From: Candidatus Sumerlaeota bacterium
Lineage (GTDB): Bacteria; Sumerlaeota; Sumerlaeia; MWCT01; JAUWMI01
Length of the DNA: 32,773 nucleotides
Direction: 5' to 3'
Assembly: GCA_030613245.1 (NCBI GenBank)
Contig: JAUWMI010000049.1
Location: 1 to 32,773 of the forward strand
This document shows positions 1 to 6,866 of this stretch, piece by piece; within the stretch, counting starts at the first letter, position 1, and each line of letters begins with the position of its first letter. Below the pieces are notes generated by a model. The model was not told the origin of the DNA. It searched no databases and worked only from the letters and a program-made list of their open reading frames with translations. Made by a program: the position numbers and the translations under genes.

Positions 1-26
1 ATAAGAATTTTGGTCATTGCTGTGTC

Positions 27-87
27 GGGCCCGCCCGGGGGGGGCCCCTACTGGATATTGTCTCTTGTCGTCATAATTATGAAGATG
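27..87. repeat. Composite repeat copy A: GC palindrome plus 36-bp tail
   Basis: A GC-rich imperfect palindrome (27-51) ending in GGGGCCCCTAC is followed by a 36-base tail (52-87) containing CATAATTATG. The same arrangement recurs at 1520-1583, where 31 of 36 tail bases match and all five differences are transitions. Together the two copies bracket the lamin-tail gene. The palindrome belongs to the TAGGGGC family scattered through this window. Confidence 0.7.
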
Positions 88-186
88 TGTACTCATTGCA
101 ATTTAAACAGTTTTTCGAAAGAAACCCCAACAAAAAACGCTTTGGCGTATACAAAACTACCTTGTCTTCTGTAAAGAGGTTCACAA

Positions 187-217
187 TAAAAAAGGAGGGC
201 GTAACTTTAGCCCTCCT
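187..217 (-). terminator. Rho-independent terminator of the lamin-tail gene
   Basis: Read on the minus strand, AGGAGGGC and GCCCTCCT form a perfect 8-bp stem around a 9-base loop, followed directly by a run of T. It lies about 25 bases past the stop codon of the minus-strand gene ending at 243, so it is the natural terminator for that gene. Confidence 0.88.
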
Positions 218-242
218 ATTAATAAACAACACTGGGTTAATA

Positions 243-1094
243 TTAATAGAGACTCCAGTCCACTACCCGAGTCGTTGATCCATAAGCTTGACCCGGAGAG
301 GGCACTGTCTCCACCACAAAAGCAGTATAGAAGTTCTCACTCGTTTCGTCATGGCCAGTGATTCCATTGCCGCCGGAGGCAGTCTCACTGGCTTCAGAAG
401 TTACGCTACTTCGGGCAACTGAAGAACCACCAGAATGGTTAATGGCCGGAATCTGACTGGCAACTGCCGTATCGTTGAGATAAGCTGAGGCAACGGCATC
501 ACCATCAGGCCCATCTTTAGTTTTCCCGGTTTTATCAATTGCCTCAGAATTCCCACCAGCAGAGCCTGTGGCAGTCTCTTCATAATCCACATAATCAACA
601 TCATCAACTAAATCAGAGACCCCGGCCCAATAAAAGAGCAGGACACATTCTCCTGCGTTAGTAAGACCCGCGCTAGCTCCTATGCTTCCAGTTTGTGTTT
701 CAAGCATATCCGGAACTGACCCAGAAGTGCCAAGAAGTTCATAATCAGCGTCAAATGCATAGGTGGTATTAAAAGCCGCACCATCCATAGCTACGACTAA
801 ATATTGACCATTAGCAATCGATGCTCCTGAAGGGAACTGGCAGAGAAAATCAGAAGAGTAATCAGTGTAGGTGTCATCGACTACGTTGATATAGTCGTCG
901 TCATTGGTATAGTTGGCATCGTAAAGATAGTAGTTCTCAAGATTAACTGTAGAGCCTGTGCCGTTATAAATCTCAATAAATTCTGCGGCTGTTGGCGTAA
1001 CACAGAATTCAGAGATTAGTAGATGGTTAACTTGAGCCGAAGCTATAAAACAGCACAAGCTAAACAAAACTATAAGCATGATAATTTTGCGCAT
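243..1094 (-). CDS. Secreted lamin-tail-domain protein with C-terminal W-x-L-Y motif
   Basis: A 283-residue protein of unknown specific role. Residues 1-20 form a Sec signal peptide (MRKIIMLIVLFSLCCFIASA). Residues about 24-170 look like a lamin tail domain (LTD): the opening pattern LLISEFCVTP then EFIEIYNGTG is typical of bacterial LTD proteins, which are usually exported and often sit beside nucleases or cell-surface modules. The rest is rich in Ser, Thr, Gly and Asp, like an extracellular linker. It ends VVDWSLY, sharing W-x-L-Y with two other secreted proteins here. The ATG is preceded by AAGGAGGG at good spacing. A sigma70-like promoter lies at 1203-1232 and a terminator at 187-217, so it appears monocistronic. 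Secretion is well supported; the function is not known. Confidence 0.82.
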   Translation of the reverse strand: MRKIIMLIVLFSLCCFIASAQVNHLLISEFCVTPTAAEFIEIYNGTGSTVNLENYYLYDANYTNDDDYINVVDDTYTDYSSDFLCQFPSGASIANGQYLVVAMDGAAFNTTYAFDADYELLGTSGSVPDMLETQTGSIGASAGLTNAGECVLLFYWAGVSDLVDDVDYVDYEETATGSAGGNSEAIDKTGKTKDGPDGDAVASAYLNDTAVASQIPAINHSGGSSVARSSVTSEASETASGGNGITGHDETSENFYTAFVVETVPSPGQAYGSTTRVVDWSLY

Positions 1095-1160
1095 TTTAAC
1101 CCTCCTTTTCTTTTTTTCTACTACCTAAAGGTTGTTTCATATTGCAGCCTAAAAATTCGT

Positions 1161-1170
1161 TCACCTCCTT
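1161..1170 (-). promoter_or_regulatory. Orphan strong Shine-Dalgarno in the lamin-tail leader
   Basis: The minus strand reads AAGGAGGTGA, a full Shine-Dalgarno match, about 70 bases upstream of the gene's own SD. A 22-codon frame from the overlapping GTG (1164) stops at 1096, one base before the ATG of the main gene. The GTG is too close to the SD for ordinary initiation, so whether a leader peptide is made is uncertain. Confidence 0.35.
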
Positions 1171-1202
1171 ATTTATCATTTATCAATAGACCAAAACATT
1201 TA

Positions 1203-1232
1203 CCTATACCTCTATCTCAGTCCTTGTGTCAA
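1203..1232 (-). promoter_or_regulatory. Predicted sigma70 promoter of the lamin-tail gene
   Basis: On the minus strand a perfect -35 TTGACA (1227-1232) is separated by 18 bases from a -10-like TATAGG (1203-1208). It implies a leader of roughly 100 bases before the ATG at 1094. The -35 is strong and the -10 is moderate. Confidence 0.6.
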
Positions 1233-1387
1233 TTGAAAAATTGAGGCCATTTTCAGAAGCTTGGCTTATTTGCTATCGTATATTTGCTGATGTTCACCTT
1301 GTATTCAGAGAAAACGCCTCCAGCTCCCTGCTCACTCTCGGCATTGTGACAAACGGTGTCTGGGAGACTATGGCATTAATGGAATCT

Positions 1388-1416
1388 GTAGGGGCAGGTT
1401 TCAAACCTGCCCCTAC
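1388..1416. repeat. Dispersed TAGGGGC palindrome (perfect copy)
   Basis: Two perfect 14-base arms (GTAGGGGCAGGTTT and its complement) surround a single central base. This is the cleanest member of the family in the window. In the plus frame it encodes GAGFKPAP, a peptide that commonly appears in spurious predicted proteins. Confidence 0.9.
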
Positions 1417-1439
1417 TTTTCGAATAGAGACACGCTGTC

Positions 1440-1497
1440 ATTCTGACCCGCCGCAGGTTGAGAATGCGCCTTGTGCGTGCGGACGAAGAATCTCAAA
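1440..1497. repeat. CATTCTGA / GAAGAATCTC dispersed repeat
   Basis: The segment begins TCATTCTGACCC and ends CGAAGAATCTCAA, with a GC-rich middle. These end sequences are the hallmark of a dispersed element seen between genes in many bacterial genomes (established knowledge of the pattern; only one copy is in this window). Confidence 0.6.
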
Positions 1498-1519
1498 TTA
1501 TCAATTTTGGCATTGCAGT

Positions 1520-1583
1520 GTAGGGGCACGCCGCGGCGTGCCCCCACCGGATACCGTCTCTCGTCGTCATAATTATGAAAATG
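1520..1583. repeat. Composite repeat copy B: GC palindrome plus 36-bp tail
   Basis: The palindrome GTAGGGGCACGCC / GGCGTGCCCCCAC (1520-1547, one arm mismatch) is followed by a 36-base tail (1548-1583) matching the tail at 52-87 in 31 positions. The tail includes the small palindrome CATAATTATG. It is in direct orientation relative to copy A. Confidence 0.75.
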
Positions 1584-1694
1584 CCTACCACATGTCTAAG
1601 CCTTTCAAGCTGAAGCACGTGCGAGGTGCATGTCGTAGTGGATGGGTTTGGTGCGAAAGAGATTAACCTTAACAGAGAATTCACGATTTTTTTA

Positions 1695-1724
1695 TTGACT
1701 TTTCTAAGACCCGCTGGGTATAAA
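1695..1724 (+). promoter_or_regulatory. Predicted sigma70 promoter for the OB-fold-like secreted protein
   Basis: TTGACT (1695-1700), an 18-base spacer and TATAAA (1719-1724) match the sigma70 consensus at 5/6 positions in each box. It lies about 360 bases upstream of the ATG at 2086, so the transcript would have an unusually long leader. Confidence 0.65.
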
Positions 1725-1756
1725 GAAAGGATTGATTAGAGAAGGAAGATCTTACG

Positions 1757-2085
1757 CTCCCAGCTCATTGTCGGCATTGTACTCTTGCAGTTAAGCGCTC
1801 GCGCCCACGTGAATCCCAGTGCTTACCAGGCTCTCTGGCACCACGGTAAATGTCAAAGCCGTTTAGGTTATATTTATGCGAAGGTGTGCTGGGGGAATGA
1901 AATCTTATTTTGGACATTGGACGTAACCTACGTGACGCTCGTGGGCAAGCAGAGCGAGCGAGGTTCGAAAGGAGGTGATCCTGACCCGAAGACCTAATCA
2001 GGAAAACATTAAATAAGCGTGCGTATGAGTATTGTGTGTAAAGTTTTGTAGTACGATAATGACTAATCTAAGGAGGGACCATCAC
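1757..2085 (+). promoter_or_regulatory. Long, possibly structured 5' leader
   Basis: The leader between the promoter at 1695-1724 and the ATG at 2086 contains nested complementarity. CGCTCG and GCCCACG near 1797-1811 can pair with CGTGGGC and CGAGCG near 1939-1960. Between them, TTACC...GGTAA and CCAGG/CTGG pairs occur near 1823-1852. Near its end is AAAGGAGGTGATCC, followed by a CCTGA/TCAGG hairpin. I found no match to the TPP, cobalamin or c-di-GMP riboswitch consensus from memory. It could be a regulatory RNA or a decayed remnant such as an intron fragment. Confidence 0.35.
1967..1981 (+). other. 15-base exact complement of the 16S rRNA 3' end
   Basis: GAAAGGAGGTGATCC is the exact complement of the near-universal 16S rRNA tail GGATCACCTCCTTTC. 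No start codon follows at a working distance, and the true SD of the downstream gene is a separate AAGGAGGG at 2070-2077. Confidence 0.6.
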
Positions 2086-2862
2086 ATGAAACATTATTGG
2101 ATTTTCGGAATGGCACTGGTTGCTTCTATTCTCTTGCTAGCCGTGCCCGGGTTCACCCAGACCTATACAGATGTGGCAAACATCACTGCGGCCCGCGCCG
2201 AGAGTGATGGGACGTATGTTAACATCACCGGGAAGGTGAAGGTGCTTGGCCATGGTAAGCTCCAATTCAATCCTATATACCCTGACTTCGCTGTTCAGGA
2301 CACTTCGGGTACAGACGGACAGACCGGCATTTTTGTCTATTACGGCTCAAAGGTCGAGGGTATCTCAGAGGGTTCCACTATCAGTGGTTTGAAGGGTCAG
2401 CTGATCAACTATAACGATATGTGGGAGATATCTCTGCAAAATTCTCTCATCACTGCATACACGCCAACCATCTACACCGGCGGCGATGTCTTGCCTGATC
2501 CAGCACCTCTGGTATTGACCGGCACAGAGTATACAACCAATTACGCAAACTATGAAGGTGAGCTTATTCAGCTGGCGGGTACGTTTGACAGCCCCGGTGG
2601 CACTTTTCCTAGTGGAAACACAAACCATGATTTTACCACGAGTGACGCGCAGGCCATAGTCGTCCGGGTTTTTGGTGCATCTGATCTGCCTGGCGATCCG
2701 ATTCCAAGTGGCACGCAGACCATCATTGGTAATGCCGCAATATACCAGGCGAATATTCAGATCTGGCCGCGCTTTGATACCGATCTCCAGGTCTGGACGG
2801 CGCCGACGCCGACGCCTGGGCCGACCACTGCTGTTTCCGTGCATTGGGAGCTGTATCAATAG
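2086..2862 (+). CDS. Secreted OB-fold-like protein with C-terminal W-x-L-Y motif
   Basis: A 258-residue exported protein of unknown role. The start is the ATG at 2086, chosen because AAGGAGGG lies 8 bases upstream and a Sec signal peptide follows (hydrophobic core MALVASILLLAVPGF, likely cleavage after FTQ). The mature part begins TYTDVANITAARAESDGTYV and then VNITGKVKVL, a pattern typical of bacterial OB-fold domains found in exported nucleases and surface proteins. A second similar beta-rich segment covers about residues 150-235 (YEGELIQLAGTF...). A TPTPTPGP linker precedes the C-terminus VSVHWELYQ, which shares W-x-L-Y with two other secreted proteins in the window. It is monocistronic, with a terminator at 2979-3021. 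No catalytic motif is visible. Confidence 0.8.
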   Translation: MKHYWIFGMALVASILLLAVPGFTQTYTDVANITAARAESDGTYVNITGKVKVLGHGKLQFNPIYPDFAVQDTSGTDGQTGIFVYYGSKVEGISEGSTISGLKGQLINYNDMWEISLQNSLITAYTPTIYTGGDVLPDPAPLVLTGTEYTTNYANYEGELIQLAGTFDSPGGTFPSGNTNHDFTTSDAQAIVVRVFGASDLPGDPIPSGTQTIIGNAAIYQANIQIWPRFDTDLQVWTAPTPTPGPTTAVSVHWELYQ

Positions 2863-2896
2863 CCGGAGCCGCGTTTGATTGCTGGGAACTTTAAGA

Positions 2897-2943
2897 GTAG
2901 GAGCAGTTACGCCTGAGGCGCACAAGTCATGAACTGCCCCTAC
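2897..2943. repeat. Dispersed TAGGGGC palindrome with extended loop
   Basis: The arms GTAGGAGCAGTT and AACTGCCCCTAC flank a 23-base loop that contains GCGCCTGAGGCGC. It looks like a family member whose centre has been replaced or expanded. Confidence 0.65.
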
Positions 2944-2978
2944 TATCTGAAGTAACGAGAAAGTAGCGGCAGGTTTTT

Positions 2979-3021
2979 CCCCTGAGGGATTTTAGCCGAA
3001 TCACTCAGGGGTGTTTTTTTT
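2979..3021 (+). terminator. Rho-independent terminator after the OB-fold-like gene
   Basis: CCCCTGAG (2979-2986) pairs perfectly with CTCAGGGG (3004-3011), followed by TG and eight T residues. It is placed about 120 bases past the stop at 2862 in the correct orientation. Confidence 0.88.
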
Positions 3022-3156
3022 GTGTCGAGGTTCATCATAAAGATAAAGAGATTCATTCCTTGAGAATCTCTGTGTCTCTGTGTCGGTCTTTGGAGACACG
3101 ATCAAGATGTGCGCCTGAGGCGCATTGACCACTGCGATACAACGTACACATCAGGA

Positions 3157-3189
3157 GTAGGGGCGATCCGCCGCGGTGGGTCGCCCCTC
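3157..3189. repeat. Dispersed TAGGGGC palindrome
   Basis: The arms GTAGGGGCGATCCGCC and GGTGGGTCGCCCCTC are imperfectly complementary around CGC. It lies 18 bases from the next copy at 3208, in tandem. Confidence 0.7.
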
Positions 3190-3207
3190 AATGTGTCATT
3201 CAGAACT

Positions 3208-3236
3208 GTAGGGGGCAGTTCATGAACTGCCCCTAC
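3208..3236. repeat. Dispersed TAGGGGC palindrome
   Basis: GTAGGGGGCAGTTCA faces TGAACTGCCCCTAC with one extra G. The core CAGTTCATGAACTG is shared with the copy between rpsE and rpmD (22681-22709). Confidence 0.8.
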
Positions 3237-3405
3237 TGCTACGCGTCGTGCCGTGGTGGTTTGATAGTTCTTTCTGTTAGGCGCTCATTAATCAAAACAG
3301 GCATAAGGCATTGCACGGTGCACCGTTTTGCAGCAGTTAAATCAATGAAATGACCTCAGGCCTGCCCTCCATGCACATTTCCTGCTTGTGGCAGCGATAA
3401 ATCTC

Positions 3406-3435
3406 TTGACAAAGCCTCAGACCCATCCATATGTT
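3406..3435 (+). promoter_or_regulatory. Predicted sigma70 promoter of galT
   Basis: A perfect TTGACA (3406-3411) is followed after 18 bases by TATGTT (3430-3435, 4 of 6 matches). The ATG of galT is about 110 bases downstream. Confidence 0.5.
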
Positions 3436-3544
3436 CTACGGCATTATTCAGGTTAGAAAGAAAAAAAGGGTATATAAATATAGATAGGCAGCGTTTTTAT
3501 CGAGGCTGGTAATTGACTGCCTACGACACGGTAAGGAGGCGTGA

Positions 3545-4576
3545 ATGCCTGAGTTGCGCAAAGACCCTGTGATTGGCCGCTGGGTTATAGTCGCTACTGA
3601 ACGCGCGAAACGGCCTACCACTTTTGCCAAAACCGAAGAGCTGAAGAGCGAGGGCTTCTGTCCTTTCTGCTCGGGAAACGAAGTCTATACCCCGCCCGAA
3701 GTGCTCAGTTATCGTCCACCTAATTCCCAGAAGGATAAGCCAGGCTGGTGGGTGCGTGTCATTCCCAACAAATTTCCCGCGCTTGGGATCGAGGGACAAC
3801 CGCGGCGTGTCGCAGAAGGCATGTTTGACAAAATGAATGGAATCGGGGCGCACGAAGTGATCGTCGAAACCCCGGAACATAATCTTTCCATTGCTGACAT
3901 GCCGGAGACGCAAGTCCAGGAAGTCATCTGGGCTTACCGCGATCGTACGATCGCACTGCATAAGGATCCGCGGTTCCGCTACGTCCTGATCTTCAAGAAT
4001 CATGGGCGCGATGCTGGTGCGACGTTGGATCATGCGCATTCGCAGATCATTGCCCTGCCGATCGTGCCAAAGCGCGTGCAGGAAGAACTCTCAGGCTCGA
4101 GTCGCTACTACGATTATAAGGAACGCTGCGTATTTTGCGACATCATCCACCAGGAACTGAAGGACAATGTCCGCATCGTGGCCGAAAATGAGCTCTTTCT
4201 TTCCTTCCTGCCCTTCGCATCGCGTTTCCCATTTGAAACGTGGATCATTCCCAAACAGCATGAATCCTACTTTAACGACATTCAGAAAAATGGGGTGATC
4301 GCCCTGAGCAAGATTCTCCGCCTAACGCTGCGGAAAATTCACCTGGCACTCCAGGCACCTGACTATAACTACATCATTCACACCATGTCGTTCGAAAATG
4401 GCCCTGCACCCTTCTATCACTGGCATATCGAGATCATGCCACGGCTAACCAAAGTGGCCGGGTTTGAGTGGGGAACAGGTTTTTATATCAATCCCACGCC
4501 GCCAGAAGAGGCCTGTCGGTATCTCGCGGAGATTGAAGCCGAGGTGCCGGCCAAGGTTAGAGAGATTGCGAAATAA
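3545..4576 (+). CDS. galT: Galactose-1-phosphate uridylyltransferase (GalT family)
   Basis: A 343-residue cytoplasmic HIT-superfamily nucleotidyltransferase, close to the usual GalT length of about 340-350. GalT moves UMP between UDP-glucose and galactose 1-phosphate in the Leloir pathway through a uridylylated histidine. Visible motifs are the zinc cysteines C39-P-F-C42, the catalytic HAHSQ at 163-167 (H165 as nucleophile), a second CVFC pair near residue 195, and HWHIEIMPR in the second HIT half. HAHSQ replaces the HPHGQ of enteric GalT, a form common in other bacterial and thermophile members and close to ADP-glucose phosphorylase, so the exact sugar phosphate is not certain. AAGGAGG precedes the ATG. 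It stands alone, with no galK or galE beside it. Confidence 0.9.
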   Translation: MPELRKDPVIGRWVIVATERAKRPTTFAKTEELKSEGFCPFCSGNEVYTPPEVLSYRPPNSQKDKPGWWVRVIPNKFPALGIEGQPRRVAEGMFDKMNGIGAHEVIVETPEHNLSIADMPETQVQEVIWAYRDRTIALHKDPRFRYVLIFKNHGRDAGATLDHAHSQIIALPIVPKRVQEELSGSSRYYDYKERCVFCDIIHQELKDNVRIVAENELFLSFLPFASRFPFETWIIPKQHESYFNDIQKNGVIALSKILRLTLRKIHLALQAPDYNYIIHTMSFENGPAPFYHWHIEIMPRLTKVAGFEWGTGFYINPTPPEEACRYLAEIEAEVPAKVREIAK

Positions 4577-4680
4577 CACCACTACTACCGCGTTTGTCTA
4601 ACGATTCCTACCATCTCCCTGTGTCCTCTCAATCGCATTATAGCCTATCTTGATTAATGAGCCTGATCATCACTAAACAA

Positions 4681-4857
4681 TGCCACAGAGACACAGAGGC
4701 ACAGAGGCACAGAGATTTTCAAAGAGAGAGAAATTGCAAAATTAAGAATGCAAATATCAAATTTTGAATTTGCCTTTTACAATTTTCATTTTGCAATTTA
4801 CAATTTAGTACTTTTGTGAGCCTTAGGCTCACTGTGCCTCTGTATCTCGGTGGCTCT
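4681..4857. repeat. MITE-like element with CACAGAGACACAGAGGCAC ends
   Basis: The left end CCACAGAGACACAGAGGCAC is matched in inverse by GTGCCTCTGTATCTCGGTGG on the right. Between them lie AT-rich segments of the TTGCAATTTACAATTT type and a GTGAGCCTTAGGCTCAC hairpin (4816-4832). There is no coding capacity. Terminal CACAGAG-type sequences of this kind recur between genes in many bacterial genomes. Confidence 0.65.
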
Positions 4858-4898
4858 ACTGAAGGCAGTCCCCAATTTAGTATCTGGATAGGTTTATA

Positions 4899-4927
4899 TT
4901 GACTCGGCGATGCAAGTTCCGTATTGT
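4899..4927 (+). promoter_or_regulatory. Predicted sigma70 promoter of exeA-gspB
   Basis: TTGACT (4899-4904), a 17-base spacer and TATTGT (4922-4927). It lies 69 bases upstream of the exeA start and is the only good candidate before the operon. Confidence 0.5.
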
Positions 4928-4995
4928 TTGAAAACAAATATGGAGACATAGCGCAGCGGTTCTTTCCCTGTGATTTCAGCTAACGGTTCACGTTC

Positions 4996-6864
4996 ATGTA
5001 CACCAAATTCTTTGGTCTTGCAGAAGCGCCGTTTAATATAACACCCGATTCGCGATTTCTTTTTCTCAGTAAACGCCACAAAGAGGCCCTTGCCAGCTTG
5101 CTTTACGGCATCAAGCACCGCAAGGGCTTTATTGCCATCACCGGAGAGATCGGCTCGGGAAAGACCACCCTCTGCCGGGCATTGCTCAACGAGCTTGATC
5201 CTCACACCACGAAAGTTGCCCTCATTCTGAATTCCTCCCTGAGCGAACTGGAGCTGCTGAAAACGATCAATGAGGAGTTTTCAATTCGCTCCACCTTCGA
5301 CAGCAAGAAAGCGCTTATTGACGAACTTAACCGATTTCTACTTCTGCAAAATAGCCAGGGCAATAATGCCGTCATCATCATAGACGAAGCGCAGAACCTT
5401 TCGCCAGATTGCCTGGAACAAGTCCGCATGCTGGGCAATCTGGAGACCGAAACGGAAAAGCTCCTGCAGATCGTTCTGATTGGCCAGCCGGAGCTTGGGT
5501 ATACATTAATTTTGCCAGCCCTGGAGCAACTGAACCAGCGGATTGCAGTGCGCTATCATATCAGTGCACTGAGCGAAGAGGAAATTGTCCACTACATACG
5601 CCATCGCCTTTTTGTTGCTCAGGCAAAGATTGAAGTCGAGCTTACACCACAAGCCCTCCAACTGATCTACGAATACTCGAAAGGTATTCCCCGCAAAATT
5701 AATCTGGTATGCGATCGAGCCATGCTTGCTGCGTACGTCGAGGCAACGTATACGATAGATGCGAGGCTGGTGAGATGTGCCATTGCGGAACTTGTCGGTG
5801 GCCAACCGCGCGCCCTGACGCGCGAGCAACATCGTGCGCTCGTTGGGCCAACCCGTTTGATTGTCAAATATGCGCTGGTTGGAAGCGCACTCGTCATTCT
5901 CGGTGGTGCCATTGGCGGCGGAATATGGTTTGCTAATTACAACCTACGCTCGCTCATCCAGGACCGGAACACAACGGCACAACGCTCTTCAATCGCCAGC
6001 AAAAGCGAATCTACAGCTGCTGAATCCTCTGGCGCATTGACGAGTGAGGCATCTCTCAACGAGTCCGGGTCGGAGGGTGTAGAGGACGCAGACCAGTCGC
6101 GCTACGAGTCTTCGCAAGCCTCCGTGAGCTTGCCGGAGCCAGCAGAGCTGGCGTCTGAACCGGTCAGACCATCGCCAACTCCAGCAATCTTATATTACAA
6201 CTGGGAATATGACGAGGATAATATTGTCCGGGTGAATGATCCAGGGTACGCGTACCACGCATCAATCCTGACGTGGCTGGGGTTGTGGAATATGCGAGTT
6301 GAACTTTCGGATTTTAAGCACTACAGCCCCGAGACTCTGAGTCAGCTTGCGCTTCTTACAACCAACTCGCCCCTGGGATTGAAGATGGTTGACCTTGACA
6401 GCGAGCTGTCTGAGGCCGTCAAGTATGACGTACCTCTCATTTTGCACCTTGACGACCCAACTGGACGATTCTCACCCTATGTTGTGCTGCAGTGGGTGGA
6501 GGGCGAAGCCTGCACGCTTGCAGATCCTGTGCGTGGCCTTATGATCACCGGACGCAGCAAGGTGGGTAGCTGTTTTCAAAACGCCCTGGCTTTGTATTTT
6601 GATAAGGACGACCTAAGCTCAATCCAGCGGGGTGAAGAAAGCGAACGCATTGGGAAGATACAAGAATATTTATTACGACGGCACTTTTATACCGGCCCTT
6701 TATCGGGCGTATTCGATCTTCAGACTGCAAGAGCGATTAGGAATTTTCAGCGTTACTACAATCTCGAGGCTACAGGCAGACTAGATGAGAAAACGGTTCT
6801 CCTGCTCAGCTCCCGCATGCACTCAGTACGACCTCGCCTGTTCTCGTCCGGAGGTGAAGATTAA
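4996..6864 (+). CDS. exeA: ExeA/GspA-like AAA ATPase with C39-like and peptidoglycan-binding domains
   Basis: A 622-residue inner-membrane ATPase of the ExeA/GspA family. With GspB it helps insert the type II secretion secretin through the peptidoglycan. The start MYTKFFGLAEAPFNITPD is the family signature. Walker A is GEIGSGKTT (50-58) and Walker B is VIIIDEAQ (DE at 129-130), followed by an AAA lid to about residue 275. One membrane helix lies near 288-313, then a Ser/Glu/Pro-rich linker. A periplasmic papain-like (C39-type) segment covers about 395-545, and a PG_binding_1 domain about 548-615 (LSGVFDLQTARAIRNFQ). The SD is weak. gspB follows after two bases. No other gsp genes are in the window, so they must lie elsewhere or the pair serves another secretin. 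Confidence 0.9.
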   Translation: MYTKFFGLAEAPFNITPDSRFLFLSKRHKEALASLLYGIKHRKGFIAITGEIGSGKTTLCRALLNELDPHTTKVALILNSSLSELELLKTINEEFSIRSTFDSKKALIDELNRFLLLQNSQGNNAVIIIDEAQNLSPDCLEQVRMLGNLETETEKLLQIVLIGQPELGYTLILPALEQLNQRIAVRYHISALSEEEIVHYIRHRLFVAQAKIEVELTPQALQLIYEYSKGIPRKINLVCDRAMLAAYVEATYTIDARLVRCAIAELVGGQPRALTREQHRALVGPTRLIVKYALVGSALVILGGAIGGGIWFANYNLRSLIQDRNTTAQRSSIASKSESTAAESSGALTSEASLNESGSEGVEDADQSRYESSQASVSLPEPAELASEPVRPSPTPAILYYNWEYDEDNIVRVNDPGYAYHASILTWLGLWNMRVELSDFKHYSPETLSQLALLTTNSPLGLKMVDLDSELSEAVKYDVPLILHLDDPTGRFSPYVVLQWVEGEACTLADPVRGLMITGRSKVGSCFQNALALYFDKDDLSSIQRGEESERIGKIQEYLLRRHFYTGPLSGVFDLQTARAIRNFQRYYNLEATGRLDEKTVLLLSSRMHSVRPRLFSSGGED

Positions 6865-6866
6865 CG

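Larger units (their letters stand above)
1095..2085. other. Long gene-poor spacer rich in repeats, promoters and structured leader
   Basis: I see no convincing gene in this stretch. It holds the divergent promoters for the two flanking secreted-protein genes, two TAGGGGC palindromes (1388 and 1520), a CATTCTGA...GAAGAATCTC dispersed repeat (1440-1497), a 24-base direct repeat (1324-1347 and 1757-1780, 21/24 identical), and a leader of about 360 bases with long-range complementarity. Open frames at 1226-1666 and 1785-1997 read through the repeats and leader, and I do not accept them as genes. Confidence 0.75.
2863..3544. other. Repeat-rich spacer without genes
   Basis: No protein-coding gene is supported. 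In order, it holds a TAGGGGC palindrome with an extended loop, the terminator of the upstream gene, a CTCTGTGTCTCTGTG segment (about 3040-3100) of a common intergenic repeat type, two more TAGGGGC palindromes, and the galT promoter. The motif GCGCCTGAGGCGC occurs twice (2910-2922 and 3111-3123). Confidence 0.75.
4577..4995. other. Spacer holding an inverted-repeat element and the exeA promoter
   Basis: No gene is supported here. Most of the interval is the inverted-repeat element at 4681-4857, and the rest holds the predicted promoter at 4899-4927. A minus frame that crosses it reads only repeat-derived residues (LQNENCKRQIQN and similar). Confidence 0.75.

Noticed and set aside
87-278. 63-residue plus-strand frame at the left edge
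   Set aside because: It runs through the terminator and C-terminal codons of the lamin-tail gene, has no SD and no family resemblance.
1226-1666. 146-residue plus-strand frame
   Set aside because: It translates two dispersed palindromes and the GAAGAATCTC repeat (GAGFKPAP, CACGRRIS), which are common spurious peptides.
1967-1981. Fragment of a 16S rRNA gene
   Set aside because: Only the 15-base tail complement matches; the adjoining bases do not resemble the conserved 16S end.
1785-1997. 70-residue frame within the leader of the OB-fold-like gene
   Set aside because: No SD before it and the DNA shows RNA-like complementarity; treated as leader, though a decayed element is possible.
1388-3236. 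CRISPR array
   Set aside because: The palindromes are irregularly spaced and differ in their centres; there are no uniform repeats, spacers or cas genes.
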